A stretch of 43,700 bases of DNA, from NCBI GenBank assembly GCA_021773055.1, contig JAJFKV010000011.1:1-43700 (forward strand), read 5' to 3'. Under the pieces are notes generated by a model. It saw nothing but the letters and a program-made list of their open reading frames with translations. It was not told the origin of the DNA and searched no databases. This document shows, piece after piece, positions 32,669 through 42,098 of this stretch. Positions within the stretch are counted from its first letter, which is position 1. The number at the start of each line of letters is the position of its first letter. The translations under genes and the position numbers were made by a program. This DNA comes from Woeseiaceae bacterium (GTDB lineage Bacteria; Pseudomonadota; Gammaproteobacteria; Steroidobacterales; Woeseiaceae).

Positions 32669-33670
32669 CCGCCACTGCAGGTGTGGAGACTGGCCTTGCT
32701 ATTTCTGGCAACGGCCACCCTTTATCAATTTGTCTGGTTGTACAGGACAGCCGAGGATCTCAGGAAGTCACGTGACCCATCAATTACGCCCTGGCACTGG
32801 GTTGCGGCACCGCTCTTAGGTCCGTTAATGGCAGTTCCGGCTCACTACTTGGCTGGTTATCTCAAGAGTTGGCAGGTCGAAGAGGACAGAGAGGTCGGCC
32901 ATTTAGCAGAGCCGGTACTCGTGGCCATGATGATTATCGTTGCCTATCTGCCCCTTTTCATGTTGGTCGTTGACACCGCCGTTATCTCGACAACAGTGGT
33001 CGTTATTACCTTGTTGTTATGCTTGCCTTACCTGACCCTGCAGGGGCAGCTCAATCTCAATAAGGACAAGGGGAAGGACCAGTACTTGGACAAGCCCCGG
33101 TCATTCGCCCGTCACCAGATGATTGGCATGGTCGTGGGCGTGTTCTTGGCAGTTCCTCTGTACATCTACACACTTACCGACATGTGGGAGCGCAGAGGCT
33201 CGACAGAGTTGGTCGAAGGGAAGGTTATTGGGCCTGAGGGCGACTTCTTTCAAATTCGCGTCGGGGACACCGAGTGGACGCAGGTCAATACTGGCAACCT
33301 GTCCGACGAATCAGATTTCGAATTTCTGGGGCCTGATGAGTGGACGTGGGCCGTTGTTTACGATTCCACGGGCACGGATGTCGACGACGTGATGTCATAT
33401 CGGGTGGAGAACATTAAAGAAGACTATCGGAGTGCGACCTGCAAACAGACGAAAACGTTGTTACCGGATAGCCTTATCGTGCTCGGGACCGTGGAGTGCA
33501 CGGGCCGTAATATTCTTGAAGGCAGCTATATCTTCATTTCACGAGTATTAAGGGATAAATCCAGGGTTGTTGAGATCGTTGCGTCAACCTCACAAAGCGA
33601 CCTGAACGCTTACGAAGATTATGCGCTGCGCGTCCGCAGTTTTGCCAACGGGCTGGAGCTCGTACAGTGA
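32645..33670 (+). CDS. Membrane protein of unknown function with soluble C-terminal domain
   Basis: 341 residues from ATG 32645; a TTG at 32630 is also in frame. The N-terminal half has about five hydrophobic segments (about 16-33, 49-66, 93-112, 117-136 and 160-180), including LLLCLPYLTLQGQLNLNKD. The C-terminal half (about 190-341) is soluble and rich in acidic residues, with two cysteines (CKQTKTLL, ECTGRN). I do not recognise a family. Its stop overlaps the GTG start of the DUF3857/transglutaminase gene by 4 bp (GTGA), so the two are translated together and likely form a functional pair at the inner membrane. Confidence 0.68.
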   Translation: MSSERDIHPPLQVWRLALLFLATATLYQFVWLYRTAEDLRKSRDPSITPWHWVAAPLLGPLMAVPAHYLAGYLKSWQVEEDREVGHLAEPVLVAMMIIVAYLPLFMLVVDTAVISTTVVVITLLLCLPYLTLQGQLNLNKDKGKDQYLDKPRSFARHQMIGMVVGVFLAVPLYIYTLTDMWERRGSTELVEGKVIGPEGDFFQIRVGDTEWTQVNTGNLSDESDFEFLGPDEWTWAVVYDSTGTDVDDVMSYRVENIKEDYRSATCKQTKTLLPDSLIVLGTVECTGRNILEGSYIFISRVLRDKSRVVEIVASTSQSDLNAYEDYALRVRSFANGLELVQ

Positions 33671-35616
33671 AGGCACGAACCATCTGCTGGTCTACCTGTC
33701 TTGGCACCGGATTGTTCCTTGCTGCGTCTGCAGTGCGCGCAGACGACCTGCAGCTCGATGAAAATGTGACATGGTCAGCTTTTGCACAGGAGTCGGTCAT
33801 ACCAGCGTCCGTCGATTTGTCGATAGAAGTGGCAGACGGTGCCGAAATCGATAACCTCGTCGTGCGATTCCGGCGCATGGACATCAAGCTGTCCGCGGAC
33901 ACCGTCGAGACGTCCGTTACGCGAGTCTACCGCTATGGCACGCTGGAGGGTGTGCGCGATTATGGCAATATTCGTACCTATTTCGATGCGACGTCCGACG
34001 CCGTCAATGTGCAGCACGCCATGGTTGTCGACTCGAAAGGCGACATCCACGTTGTAGAACCAGGCACCGTACAGATATTGCCGAGCGACACATTCAATGT
34101 CTTCAGCGACTCAAGGTATGCGTTGATTCCTTTGAAAGGTCTTGACGTAGGGGCGACGGCCATCGTCATCAACACGATTACAACGGATCGCAACAATGAT
34201 ATTGGCCCGTGGGGAATGTCCCTGTACGAACAATATGCCGTTCCGCAAGAACGGCTTGAGATACAAATAAGCTGGACATCGCCCAAATTTCGCCCCGAGT
34301 GGCACTCCCAACTCGACAACATGTCGTGCACCGAGTCCGATCGCGGATCGTTGTCGTGCGTGGCCACAGGTATCCCTGCCTATCCGACTGGCGAAAATAC
34401 CTACTACGATGACGTCGTGCCACAATTTGTTGTAGCCGAAAAGAAAAGCTGGGCGGATATTAGGGTTTGGTATCAACGGCTGTTCGAATCGGCATTATCC
34501 GCCGACGGAAGTATCGTCGACACTGCGGCACGACTTAGCGACGGTCTTGAGAGCGAAACCAAAATATTGGAGGCTATACATAATTTCGTCGCGACAAAGG
34601 TGCGTTACGTCGGTCTCGAGCATGGTGATTCCGCTTATGTGCCCCATCCAACAAGCACCACCTTGGGGCGTCGCTACGGGGACTGTAAGGACAAGGCGGC
34701 TCTCCTCATCGATCTGCTGCACCATGTGGGCATTGAAATGTCACCGGTGCTGGTGTCGACCACGAGACGCGAGACGGGCAAGCTGGTCGTGCCGACGCGC
34801 AACTACTTTGATCACCTAATTGTCTGTGGGACTCTGTCCAATGGCCGGGAATATTGCCTGGACGGGACGGATCCGTATACAGGCATCGAGTCGTTGAGTG
34901 GCTGGGTACAAGGTGCGGTGGCGCTGCCGATTGTAGGGGATTCCACACCGACACGGCTGCCCGCGAGTAGGTACGCGTGGGTCATGCGCGAGGATCTGGG
35001 ATTAACGCTGACGGAAACCGGAGACCTCCAGGAAAGAGGTGGTATGGAGTACGGTGGCACCTACGGCACATCAATACGACGAAATTTGTCGGGCCTGAGC
35101 AGTGAAGAACTGCAGGACTGGGCCGTAAAGGATTATCATGGCGCAGTTAGCGATCTTGTGGATCCGTCATTTAGGTTCGCCGGCATAGATGAAACTGGCA
35201 CTGATCTGGCGGTTAGCTGGGATGTGATGTACACAGATCTGCTGCTACCGTCCGAAGATCTCGATTACAGCGAGCGATCGTCTTGGTTAAACCAGGCGAT
35301 TAACTCGCTGCGAACGGAGAATGATGTTTACGATTACCGCTATCCCGGGTTGCAGTACGAATCGGTTGCGACCGTCGACGTGAATAGCATCTGGGAAGTC
35401 GACTACACCGGTCCAGACATTGACATGCAAAGTCGGTTCGGCGAATTTAGACGCATCTACGACATCAATGGTCAAACCGTTACCGTTACCACCTCATTTG
35501 CCGCCCCAGCCACTGTCATCAAAGCCGACGATGTTGCGCATTTCAACCGCTTCATGGACATCATTCAAGAAGAAGGTAAGCTTCGTGTGATGGGGGCACT
35601 GCGGGATGTGGATTAG
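33667..35616 (+). CDS. DUF3857 and transglutaminase-like domain protein
   Basis: A 649-residue exported protein starting at GTG 33667 in a GTGA overlap with the upstream gene. A signal peptide (about 1-25, ending AVRA-DD) precedes a DUF3857-type beta domain (about 45-250) and a transglutaminase-like domain (about 290-410). Cys340 in RRYGDCKDKAALL, His383 in NYFDHLIV and Asp399 in CLDGTDPYTG form the expected papain-like triad. A further DUF3858-like domain fills the C-terminus. Proteins of this kind are periplasmic and may act as peptidases or amide-forming enzymes; substrate unknown. The adjacent membrane protein is its probable partner. Confidence 0.87.
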   Translation: MKARTICWSTCLGTGLFLAASAVRADDLQLDENVTWSAFAQESVIPASVDLSIEVADGAEIDNLVVRFRRMDIKLSADTVETSVTRVYRYGTLEGVRDYGNIRTYFDATSDAVNVQHAMVVDSKGDIHVVEPGTVQILPSDTFNVFSDSRYALIPLKGLDVGATAIVINTITTDRNNDIGPWGMSLYEQYAVPQERLEIQISWTSPKFRPEWHSQLDNMSCTESDRGSLSCVATGIPAYPTGENTYYDDVVPQFVVAEKKSWADIRVWYQRLFESALSADGSIVDTAARLSDGLESETKILEAIHNFVATKVRYVGLEHGDSAYVPHPTSTTLGRRYGDCKDKAALLIDLLHHVGIEMSPVLVSTTRRETGKLVVPTRNYFDHLIVCGTLSNGREYCLDGTDPYTGIESLSGWVQGAVALPIVGDSTPTRLPASRYAWVMREDLGLTLTETGDLQERGGMEYGGTYGTSIRRNLSGLSSEELQDWAVKDYHGAVSDLVDPSFRFAGIDETGTDLAVSWDVMYTDLLLPSEDLDYSERSSWLNQAINSLRTENDVYDYRYPGLQYESVATVDVNSIWEVDYTGPDIDMQSRFGEFRRIYDINGQTVTVTTSFAAPATVIKADDVAHFNRFMDIIQEEGKLRVMGALRDVD

Positions 35617-36128
35617 GGACGCCGATCGGCTCGGCAGGTCTTGTATTCAGGCAGGGTCCTCCTTCGCTTATTCAAGGGCTTATCCGGTGGCCGTTGGAGA
35701 TTTTCGGAATCCGCCGATCCCAGGCGGTGCTTGGGCGAAAAATGATCTTGGACCTCAACGTTGTTCGCCATCTCATAAGTTCAGTGCCGGGAAATTGCCG
35801 TGATTGGGCCTCAGTTTACATTCAGGTGAATTCTGCTAATAGAATCACTGATTGCGGACCACCAGGATTGAATCGGAAGCTGCCTAAACCACGAGAAGCA
35901 GCAGCCTCGATGCTATCGGCCATAGCGATTCTCTCTGCCCAGCGGGGTAGGGCAGACGTCCGTCCCGGCCAATACTTGCCGCTCGACCGTTTGAAACCGC
36001 GGTCGCCGGCACGCGACATTCAAGTTTTCCTGCCGATCATCTAGCACCCGGTCCCAAATATCGCTTGAGCGCCTATTCTGATGTCTGAGCTACAGACTGT
36101 CGCCTTTGCCCGAACAGGTTCCGCGTTG
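35617..36128. other. 512-bp intergenic region with a dispersed-repeat copy
   Basis: No credible gene is seen. CGGCCAATACTTGCC (35966-35980) recurs at 41445-41459 and in part at 43565-43575, marking a copy of the intergenic repeat family. GCCGATCGGC just after the upstream stop codon is palindromic but lacks a T-run, so it is not called a terminator. Confidence 0.55.
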
Positions 36129-36818
36129 TCAGACCAGCCCGAACGCTACCGCGACAAAACCTGGACCGTTGAGTGCAGCGTGCACGATGATGCCGATCCA
36201 GGTGTTCCTCTGCCGCCATACTATGTAGGGTAGAATGAGCAACAGCGGCCATATCACCGCGACCGTGGGGACTCCGAAGGGTACGTGAAACAGGGCCCAG
36301 CCGACTGTATTCACCAACCAAGCCCAGCGACCCAAAGCCAGCTCTTGTCGCGGCAAGAGGATGCCTCGCCACAGCAGCTCTTCCCCGGCGATGTTGAGTG
36401 GCCAGAATACGGCAACCCATACCAGCATGATCCACGCACGCGAGGCATCCAGCGGCTCGAATGCCAATGCCGGTGGAGTTGGATCGAGCCCGGTCGCCAT
36501 CATTGCGCCGGTCAATGCGGCAATCAGCGCTAGCGCTGTGACAGTCCAGCCCCAGTCGGCAACTGTCAGTCGCCGCAGACGACACCGCTCGCAAAAGGCT
36601 CGCCATTTCCAAGGATGTCCCTCGTGGCGGTACATCCACAAAGCGAGAAACAGCAGGGCTGCGAAAACGCCGCCACCGCCGAGAAACCACCCCAGTGGCG
36701 GCTCGACACCCATAGAGTGAAGGCGAGGTATCACCTGTACCAGTGCGACCCGGAGCGCCAGCGCGCCTGCGCCAAACACCACGAGCGAGCCAATCAAACC
36801 CAGCTTCGTGCGACTCAT
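36129..36818 (-). CDS. CPBP-family intramembrane metalloprotease (CAAX protease-like)
   Basis: A 229-residue polytopic inner-membrane protein with about six membrane segments. The three active-site motifs are present: GEELLWRGILLPRQE (about 144-158, EE plus R), ALFHVPFG (about 175-182, His) and HAALNGPG (about 213-220, His and Asn). The family covers CAAX prenyl endopeptidases and bacterial bacteriocin-immunity or membrane proteases. It lies 4 bp after the DUF6090-like gene on the same strand; the two may be co-transcribed. Substrate unknown. Confidence 0.88.
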   Translation of the reverse strand: MSRTKLGLIGSLVVFGAGALALRVALVQVIPRLHSMGVEPPLGWFLGGGGVFAALLFLALWMYRHEGHPWKWRAFCERCRLRRLTVADWGWTVTALALIAALTGAMMATGLDPTPPALAFEPLDASRAWIMLVWVAVFWPLNIAGEELLWRGILLPRQELALGRWAWLVNTVGWALFHVPFGVPTVAVIWPLLLILPYIVWRQRNTWIGIIVHAALNGPGFVAVAFGLV

Positions 36819-36822
36819 GATA

Positions 36823-37470
36823 CTAGGCCAGTGTGCACGGCAGTAATATTATTGCCGACCAGTAGTGATTCGCGGAAGTAAAATGTTCTACCGCTCGTTC
36901 AACGCCGAAGTCTTGCATGGCAGATAAGCTCATGTCTGCCCGAAGCTCAGCAGGAAGCAAGGAATGAACGTAGCTTACATATCCAGATTTTCGATCTCGG
37001 GCTCGACTATAGAGAGCGTCGAAATCGTCGTAGTACCGAGCGATTTTCCTTCGCATTTCGGCATCGCGAATCAAACGGAGATTACCTGTGGATCTAAGAT
37101 CATCGAATGTTGTGCTCGTCACCCAACGCGTTGACGAAGCTCCTCCAATCCCCCCAAGGGCCACATTTCTTAAGAATGATTCAGCGTTTACCGGTGCTGG
37201 CTTATCGCCGCGCACGATTGGTGCGATTGCGTCCAATATCCGTAACTTTCTAACCCAAAGATTCCGGATAGTATTTTCGACGTAATCAACGTCAGCGTGC
37301 ACATCCACAATGATTCTATCGAGATACTGCAATTCAAGATCGCGCTCTTGGCGATCTGTCCAGTAGCCATCGAGACTCAATGCAGTGAGGACGCCGAGCA
37401 CGACAACAAATGTCTCGCCGAAGAGCCATTGCAGCCGTGATCCTGATCCGAACATTCTGGTTATTCGCAT
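36823..37470 (-). CDS. DUF6090-like single-pass membrane protein
   Basis: A 215-residue protein. LFGETFVVVLGVLTALSLDGYW (membrane helix about 16-34) followed by a charged helix (ERDLELQYLDRIIVDVHAD), then TFDDLRSTGNLRLIRDAEMRRKIARYY, is the layout of DUF6090 proteins, which have a membrane anchor and a long extracytoplasmic helical domain. The conserved motif STGNLRLI is clear. Function is unknown for the family. It starts 34 bp after the DUF6653-like gene stop codon and ends 4 bp before the CPBP protease gene; the three form a likely operon. Confidence 0.72.
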   Translation of the reverse strand: MRITRMFGSGSRLQWLFGETFVVVLGVLTALSLDGYWTDRQERDLELQYLDRIIVDVHADVDYVENTIRNLWVRKLRILDAIAPIVRGDKPAPVNAESFLRNVALGGIGGASSTRWVTSTTFDDLRSTGNLRLIRDAEMRRKIARYYDDFDALYSRARDRKSGYVSYVHSLLPAELRADMSLSAMQDFGVERAVEHFTSANHYWSAIILLPCTLA

Positions 37471-37504
37471 GACTTGTCTTGCCCACGCTCAAGCATCAAT
37501 CCAT

Positions 37505-37990
37505 TCATCGGCAATTTTTCCTTGCGTCTTGATATAGCCAAACCATTCTGTCCAGGAACCAGCTCTTGCCAATCAGGGTAAGAACAACTCCGTACGTGAC
37601 GTGATAACCTTCAAGGACAATGAGGCCGTAGGCACAGAGTATCGCGCCGACGGCGGCGATCGAATTCGATACACTGATGACGGCGCGGTGACGAATTACC
37701 ATAGGCGCCTGGTCTCGGTTCAACCACAACCTCTCCCCCATCACAGATTGCGACGCCCAGTTGTCCGTTGAGCGTGGTCTTGGGAAAACGCGCGGGTTTA
37801 GCCAGATCCACAGCAACGTCAGTACGACGGGAACCCAAGCCCACCAACCGATCCACACTCTGCTCCAAATTGCGAGTGCCAAGACGGGTAGGCAAGGGTA
37901 CCGGGTCCAAACGCTCAGAGGGTTGGTGTGTCGCTCCCAAACCTCATCACTCATTTGAAACCATCGCGACATAGCTTTTTCGATCTTCAC
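37505..37990 (-). CDS. DUF6653-like small membrane protein
   Basis: A 161-residue protein from GTG 37990, which has AGGAG seven bases upstream; ATG at 37972 is the alternative. MSDEVWERHTNPLSVWTRYP (about 13-32) and WSRVWIGWWAWVPV (about 42-55) are the conserved DUF6653 features, and NPRVFPRP and GKSWFLDRMVWLY follow. Four membrane segments are likely. Function unknown. It is 29 bp after the barrel gene stop codon and before the DUF6090-like gene. Confidence 0.72.
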   Translation of the reverse strand: MKIEKAMSRWFQMSDEVWERHTNPLSVWTRYPCLPVLALAIWSRVWIGWWAWVPVVLTLLWIWLNPRVFPRPRSTDNWASQSVMGERLWLNRDQAPMVIRHRAVISVSNSIAAVGAILCAYGLIVLEGYHVTYGVVLTLIGKSWFLDRMVWLYQDARKNCR

Positions 37991-38019
37991 TCACTTGCTC
38001 CTGTTTCCAGAACCTTCGC

Positions 38020-38730
38020 TCAGAACATCACGCCAACCGTGAATGCCAAGTCTTTGACTTTGCCGGACGTTGCCTCGACACCAAGTTTGAAGTGATCGCC
38101 GATGTGATACGCGGCGCTGGCGCCCCCGTAGCCGGATGATTTTACATTGATGTCCGACGCGCTAAGTTCGAAGCCGGCATGTGGGTCGTAGCCGGCCAGC
38201 AATTCAAATTCCCAATTCCCGCTAACCTTTCGCAAGGCGATCTCAGCGGCCACACCGCTGTCCCTTTCAACTTTGTCCAATCCGAAGGCAAAGCCGCCAC
38301 TCTCGATAAAGAAGTCGCCGACGCCCTGTTCGGTGCGCTGGTAGCGAATGGTCGTATCCAGCCATACGTTGTGGGTAAGCGACCACTGCTTCTCGATACC
38401 GATCGATGCACGCTGAGACACGTAGAGGATCGGCGCCTGCACACGACTCAATGTTGTCAGGATGATGCCGATAGCATTATTAGTATCGTGTTTGCTGTAA
38501 TCGGCAATCAAAGTCCATTCTGGCGCGAATGACCAGCCGCCCGCCAATTTCCAACCACTGCGATACTGCTCGTCGATGTGATAACGCGTGCCATCTTGGG
38601 TGATGTCCAGGTCATAGCTATGACCGCGTGTTACGGACGACACTTCAAGAAAGCCGGTGTTCCCTGCTTCCGCCGTCAAACACGCTGCAAGGGTGATAAT
38701 TAGGGTAAGGCTTGTAGTTGTCTTGTTCAT
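38020..38730 (-). CDS. Outer-membrane beta-barrel protein
   Basis: A 236-residue protein with a signal peptide (about 1-22, MNKTTTSLTLIITLAACLTAEA). The mature part consists of alternating amphipathic strands (WKLAGGWSFAPEWTLIADYS, NVWLDTTIRYQRTEQ, FKLGVEATSGKVKDLAFTVG) and ends in VGVMF, a typical outer-membrane C-terminus. The size fits an eight- to ten-stranded barrel. No substrate can be inferred. It lies 108 bp downstream of the LytTR regulator gene on the same strand and could be one of its targets (inference). Confidence 0.75.
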   Translation of the reverse strand: MNKTTTSLTLIITLAACLTAEAGNTGFLEVSSVTRGHSYDLDITQDGTRYHIDEQYRSGWKLAGGWSFAPEWTLIADYSKHDTNNAIGIILTTLSRVQAPILYVSQRASIGIEKQWSLTHNVWLDTTIRYQRTEQGVGDFFIESGGFAFGLDKVERDSGVAAEIALRKVSGNWEFELLAGYDPHAGFELSASDINVKSSGYGGASAAYHIGDHFKLGVEATSGKVKDLAFTVGVMF

Positions 38731-38838
38731 TGCTCATCTCGATAGATTAACGATGGAGCAACGATACGACCGAACAGGAGCATGCGGTCGGGATCCCTTG
38801 CGAATGGGAATCCAGGTTTGTGAATTGTTGAAAACGGC

Positions 38839-39528
38839 CTAGATGAGCCGGTTTTTGATCTCGGCTATTCGGCTGCGGCTTACCGGCACGCACTCGCCAG
38901 ATTGCATCGCAAGCTCGGCGCTATTGCCAGATTGCCGGATGGTCGCCACGCGGGAAAGGTTCACGATATAGGATTTATGGACCCTTTCGAAATGAGCCGG
39001 GAGAACCTGCTCAAGGCGTGACAACGGCTTGTCGTGCAGCAGGACCGAACCGTCTTCAAGGCAGGCCTCCGAATAAACGTTAGCGCCTCGGAAAAAATGC
39101 ACGCGATCCAGATCCACTGGCTCGATCACGCCGCGCCGCTTGATCGCAATGTAGCGCGTGCGCTGCTGCCGGAACGGTGATTCGTAGCGTTCCAGTGCCT
39201 TTTTCAATCGTGCACGTGTGAAGGGCTTGCTCACGAAATCCAGAACGCCAAACTCGAATGCTTCGATCGCACGATCTGCGTAAGCGCTGACGACTATCGT
39301 ATGGAAGGATCTCGCCACCACGGTCTTGAGTAGTTCGAAACCGTCCCTACCAGCCAAGTTCAGGTCGAGAAACATCAAGTCGACGACCTCTGTCGCAATG
39401 AAGTCGTCGGCGTCGTCCAGCGCGTGAAATACGCGCAGCGATGTGAGCTTGTCACTGAGAATGTCTCTCGCAAGACGTTCAAGTCGTTGCGCAACGGTAT
39501 TTTCGTCTTCGACGATGACCAATCTCAT
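38839..39528 (-). CDS. LytTR-family response regulator
   Basis: A 229-residue protein. The receiver domain (about 1-118) has E7-D8, phospho-acceptor D55 in LMFLDLNLAG, and K at about 96-97 in DFVSKPF. The LytTR DNA-binding domain (about 125-229) contains RYIAIKRRG, VHFFRGANVY, HFERVHKSYIVNLSRV and CVPVSRSRI, which are the usual conserved blocks. The start ATG overlaps the stop of the sensor kinase gene (ATGA). It is the partner of that kinase and binds direct-repeat sites upstream of its targets, none of which could be assigned here. Confidence 0.93.
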   Translation of the reverse strand: MRLVIVEDENTVAQRLERLARDILSDKLTSLRVFHALDDADDFIATEVVDLMFLDLNLAGRDGFELLKTVVARSFHTIVVSAYADRAIEAFEFGVLDFVSKPFTRARLKKALERYESPFRQQRTRYIAIKRRGVIEPVDLDRVHFFRGANVYSEACLEDGSVLLHDKPLSRLEQVLPAHFERVHKSYIVNLSRVATIRQSGNSAELAMQSGECVPVSRSRIAEIKNRLI

Positions 39529-41276
39529 GCGAGCTGATCCTGCGGTTCTATCTGGCGCTTTAGATGGGCGTAGTCGACATCAATCACGGTAATCCAGTGC
39601 GTGTTGGTGGGATCGTCGCGCAGCCGCCAGTGGCCATCAAAACCTTGTTTTAATCGCGCCTTTATGTATTTAAGGCCGGTGCCCTTGCCAAGTTTGCCGA
39701 ATGATGATGTCTGCTGATCCCCTCTCGGAGCCAATAGTCGATAACGTACCCACTGTCCTTCAAGCGCCTCCTTGACGATCTCAAATTCCAACTGATCTAC
39801 TTTGTAGATGTTGTGACTAAAGGCATTTTCGATCAGCGTATGGAAGATGGCGGGCGGGATCGATTCGTCTCCGACTATGTTATTCCGTTGCAATGTGCAG
39901 TCCTTACGCAAGCGTAGCGACATGATCGCCAAATGGCGATCGCACATCTCGAGTTCCGTACCGAGGTCAACGACCGTCTGGCTCGACAAGTGCGACATCA
40001 GGCGAAACTCCTCAGCAAGCTCGGCGATGAATTCGCTGCCGCGCTCCGGATCCGTCTCAACCCACTCCATCAATGACGTCAGAGTATTTAGCAGAAAGTG
40101 CGGCTGAATGTGCTTACGCACAAGCTCGCCACGCAACTGCGTTTCAAGATTCACAGCCCGCTCTAGCGCGGCTTTGCGCTGCTGCATGGCGATGGCGTGC
40201 GTAAGAAGCACGACCGAGAACAGTGCCGGAAGCACCAGGAAAGTGTTCTCGAGATCCTGAGTAAGAATCCCCACAATGCACAGCAGTAAGCCAAACGACT
40301 CCCACCAGTAGAAGCTCTTATTCTGTCGGCCGTAGTAGACGCTGGCGATCAACGCGGAACCAAAACTTGCGAACCACGCGAGGTTGGGTGCGTTTGGGCT
40401 GATCCACGTACCGAAAACTATCGCCACGATAATTGTCACCGCCATCCAGCGCCATGGATACGGTGCGTTGTGTTTGAACAGGAAGTACAACGGTAACGCG
40501 AGGAGCACGAGTATCGCGGAAATGTTTTCTGTCCGAACACTCAACCACTCCCAGTTGTACGTATAGCCTACGAGGTGGTCCCATTGAATTGAAAAGCCAT
40601 ATGCAGTCAGGCTTTCGAGCAGAACGAAGAACGCCAGGTATTCGGGTTTGCGGTCGTCTGTGAAATACAGCATCAGGAAATACAGCCCTACGACGATCCC
40701 GATGCTGACGAACATCGTCGGTATCAGGCTCCAGAGCGATACGTATCGCCAATTACTGCTGAATGGGCGCATGAAGCCCTGGCGCAGCAGTTTCATTCCT
40801 GTCGCTCGCTGGTGGGCCGACCCGCGTATCGTAATCGTGTGCTTACCCGCCGTGAGATGCTCATTGGGAATCAGATAGGTATGCCAGACGTAGCCGGGAA
40901 TTTCGTCGGCCGCACTACTAGCCGGCTTACCGCTCATGCCGAGTGACACATCGTCCCAGAATGCCTCGTGAGAAGCGATCATATGGACGTTGTATTCCCA
41001 GTCGAACTCTGGCGTTACCTCGCCACCGAGATAAATATCCATCTTGATCCAGAAGATTCCTTTGTGAGGATCCTCCATGGTGAGCCCGTTGAACTCATCC
41101 CACTCGTTCGACAGGTACAGCGGATTCGACCAGTCAGGAGCGACGCCAGTGACATATTGGAAGTTGTCGGCCCGCTCGACCTGAATCTCCGCATTGCTTT
41201 GGATTGGACAAAATACGGCGACGAAGATAAGTGCAGCTGCTACGAGTTTTATTTTCTGCCAGCTTTCTGATGTCAT
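39525..41276 (-). CDS. LytS/YehU-type sensor histidine kinase with extracytoplasmic domain
   Basis: A 583-residue protein. A signal/anchor segment (about 9-27) precedes an extracytoplasmic jelly-roll-like domain (about 30-165, a 7TMR-DISM-type layout). About seven membrane helices follow (about 180-365), then the His_kinase (PF06580) domain with HIQPHFLLNTL (phospho-acceptor H393) and a HATPase with HTLIENAFSHN and GTGLKYIKARL. The extracytoplasmic ligand is unknown. It is translationally coupled to the LytTR regulator by a 4-bp overlap. Confidence 0.9.
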   Translation of the reverse strand: MTSESWQKIKLVAAALIFVAVFCPIQSNAEIQVERADNFQYVTGVAPDWSNPLYLSNEWDEFNGLTMEDPHKGIFWIKMDIYLGGEVTPEFDWEYNVHMIASHEAFWDDVSLGMSGKPASSAADEIPGYVWHTYLIPNEHLTAGKHTITIRGSAHQRATGMKLLRQGFMRPFSSNWRYVSLWSLIPTMFVSIGIVVGLYFLMLYFTDDRKPEYLAFFVLLESLTAYGFSIQWDHLVGYTYNWEWLSVRTENISAILVLLALPLYFLFKHNAPYPWRWMAVTIIVAIVFGTWISPNAPNLAWFASFGSALIASVYYGRQNKSFYWWESFGLLLCIVGILTQDLENTFLVLPALFSVVLLTHAIAMQQRKAALERAVNLETQLRGELVRKHIQPHFLLNTLTSLMEWVETDPERGSEFIAELAEEFRLMSHLSSQTVVDLGTELEMCDRHLAIMSLRLRKDCTLQRNNIVGDESIPPAIFHTLIENAFSHNIYKVDQLEFEIVKEALEGQWVRYRLLAPRGDQQTSSFGKLGKGTGLKYIKARLKQGFDGHWRLRDDPTNTHWITVIDVDYAHLKRQIEPQDQLA

Positions 41277-41626
41277 ATCGTAATTCTAGCCGAATTGGCG
41301 CGACGCTATGCACCGTTGGCACAGCGTTCATCCTGTTCGCAAGCCCAGTTAGAAATTTTAGCGCACTCATACAGTCGAGGAGACGTCGACCAACCCAAGG
41401 TTAATCCACAAGGGCTGCTTTCGGGCGTAGTGACAGCCTGCTTTCGGCCAATACTTGCCATTGGCGAAAGCAGAAAATTGCCCAATTCTGTCCGCTCGTG
41501 AATGGCTGCTTATCTCCAGAAGCGGTCGTTCAAGTGCTAGAATCTGACCTTTAGCGAACGACTGCTGCTGACCCATTGCAGCCGTTCGCGAAAAGTCTAT
41601 ATCTGTCATAACCGAAGGTGAGTTTT
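41277..41626. repeat. Intergenic region built of dispersed-repeat units
   Basis: Holds several related short units: CTGCTTTCGGCCAATACTTG (41439-41455 region), GGCTGCTTATCTCC, AGCGGTCGTTCAAG and CTGACCCATTGCAGCC (41568 onwards). Related units occur at 35966-35980 and 43527-43575. AAGG at 41613-41616 is the ribosome site of the next gene. The promoter for the sensor kinase gene must also lie here but is not clear. Confidence 0.65.
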
Positions 41627-42028
41627 ATGCAGGAGATCGTCCTTCGCAGGTTTTTCGAAGGAGGATTATCGAGCACTGATCTTGCTCATGACCTCAACGG
41701 AAGCCTCGTTCACGCCGGGCCAAAATTGACAAGGCATTTAATTGAGGACATGGAGGGCGAGTTTGAGGTACTGGCCCACCATTTGATCAAGGTGTGCGAT
41801 TCGGTCCTTGATGGCTCAGTTCCCCCAGAGTCGTTGGAATCTATCGGCTTCTGTCTTGCAGCATCAGATGCCTTTTTTTGGGACAGCGAAACACCTGAGG
41901 GCGGCATCGTCGCCAACGTTATTTTCAACTGGGCTGAACACAGAATCAATCATTCCCTGAATTGCGACAATGTGGCCAAGTGGCGGAAGGTGCTGCTTGG
42001 CGAGGAAGTGACATGGGCAAGAGGCTGA
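41627..42028 (+). CDS. Hypothetical protein, about 133 residues
   Basis: ATG 41627 has AAGGTGAG a few bases upstream; a GTG at 41618 in the same frame overlaps that ribosome site and is less likely. The protein begins MQEIVLRRFFEGGLSSTDLAHDL, is acidic, probably all-helical and soluble, with no signal peptide and no recognised catalytic motif. Later features are FCLAASDAFFWDSETPEGGIV and a C-terminal NWAEHRINHSLN. I do not recognise the family. Between dispersed repeats and the IS1111 element it could be a leftover accessory gene or a real small regulator. Confidence 0.6.
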   Translation: MQEIVLRRFFEGGLSSTDLAHDLNGSLVHAGPKLTRHLIEDMEGEFEVLAHHLIKVCDSVLDGSVPPESLESIGFCLAASDAFFWDSETPEGGIVANVIFNWAEHRINHSLNCDNVAKWRKVLLGEEVTWARG

Positions 42029-42083
42029 TTGCTGGCATCTTCGTTCAATCAAGGTCTTTTTGCTGCCTTATCGAACGTCTGTA

Positions 42084-42098
42084 TATGGACTCCTCCTC
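42084..42098 (+). repeat. IS subterminal inverted repeat, left
   Basis: TATGGACTCCTCCTC, exact reverse complement of 43456-43470. Confidence 0.9.

Noticed and set aside
38767..38790. CGACCG...CGGTCG inverted repeat as a terminator of the LytTR gene
   Set aside because: Loop of 12 nt and no T-run on either strand.
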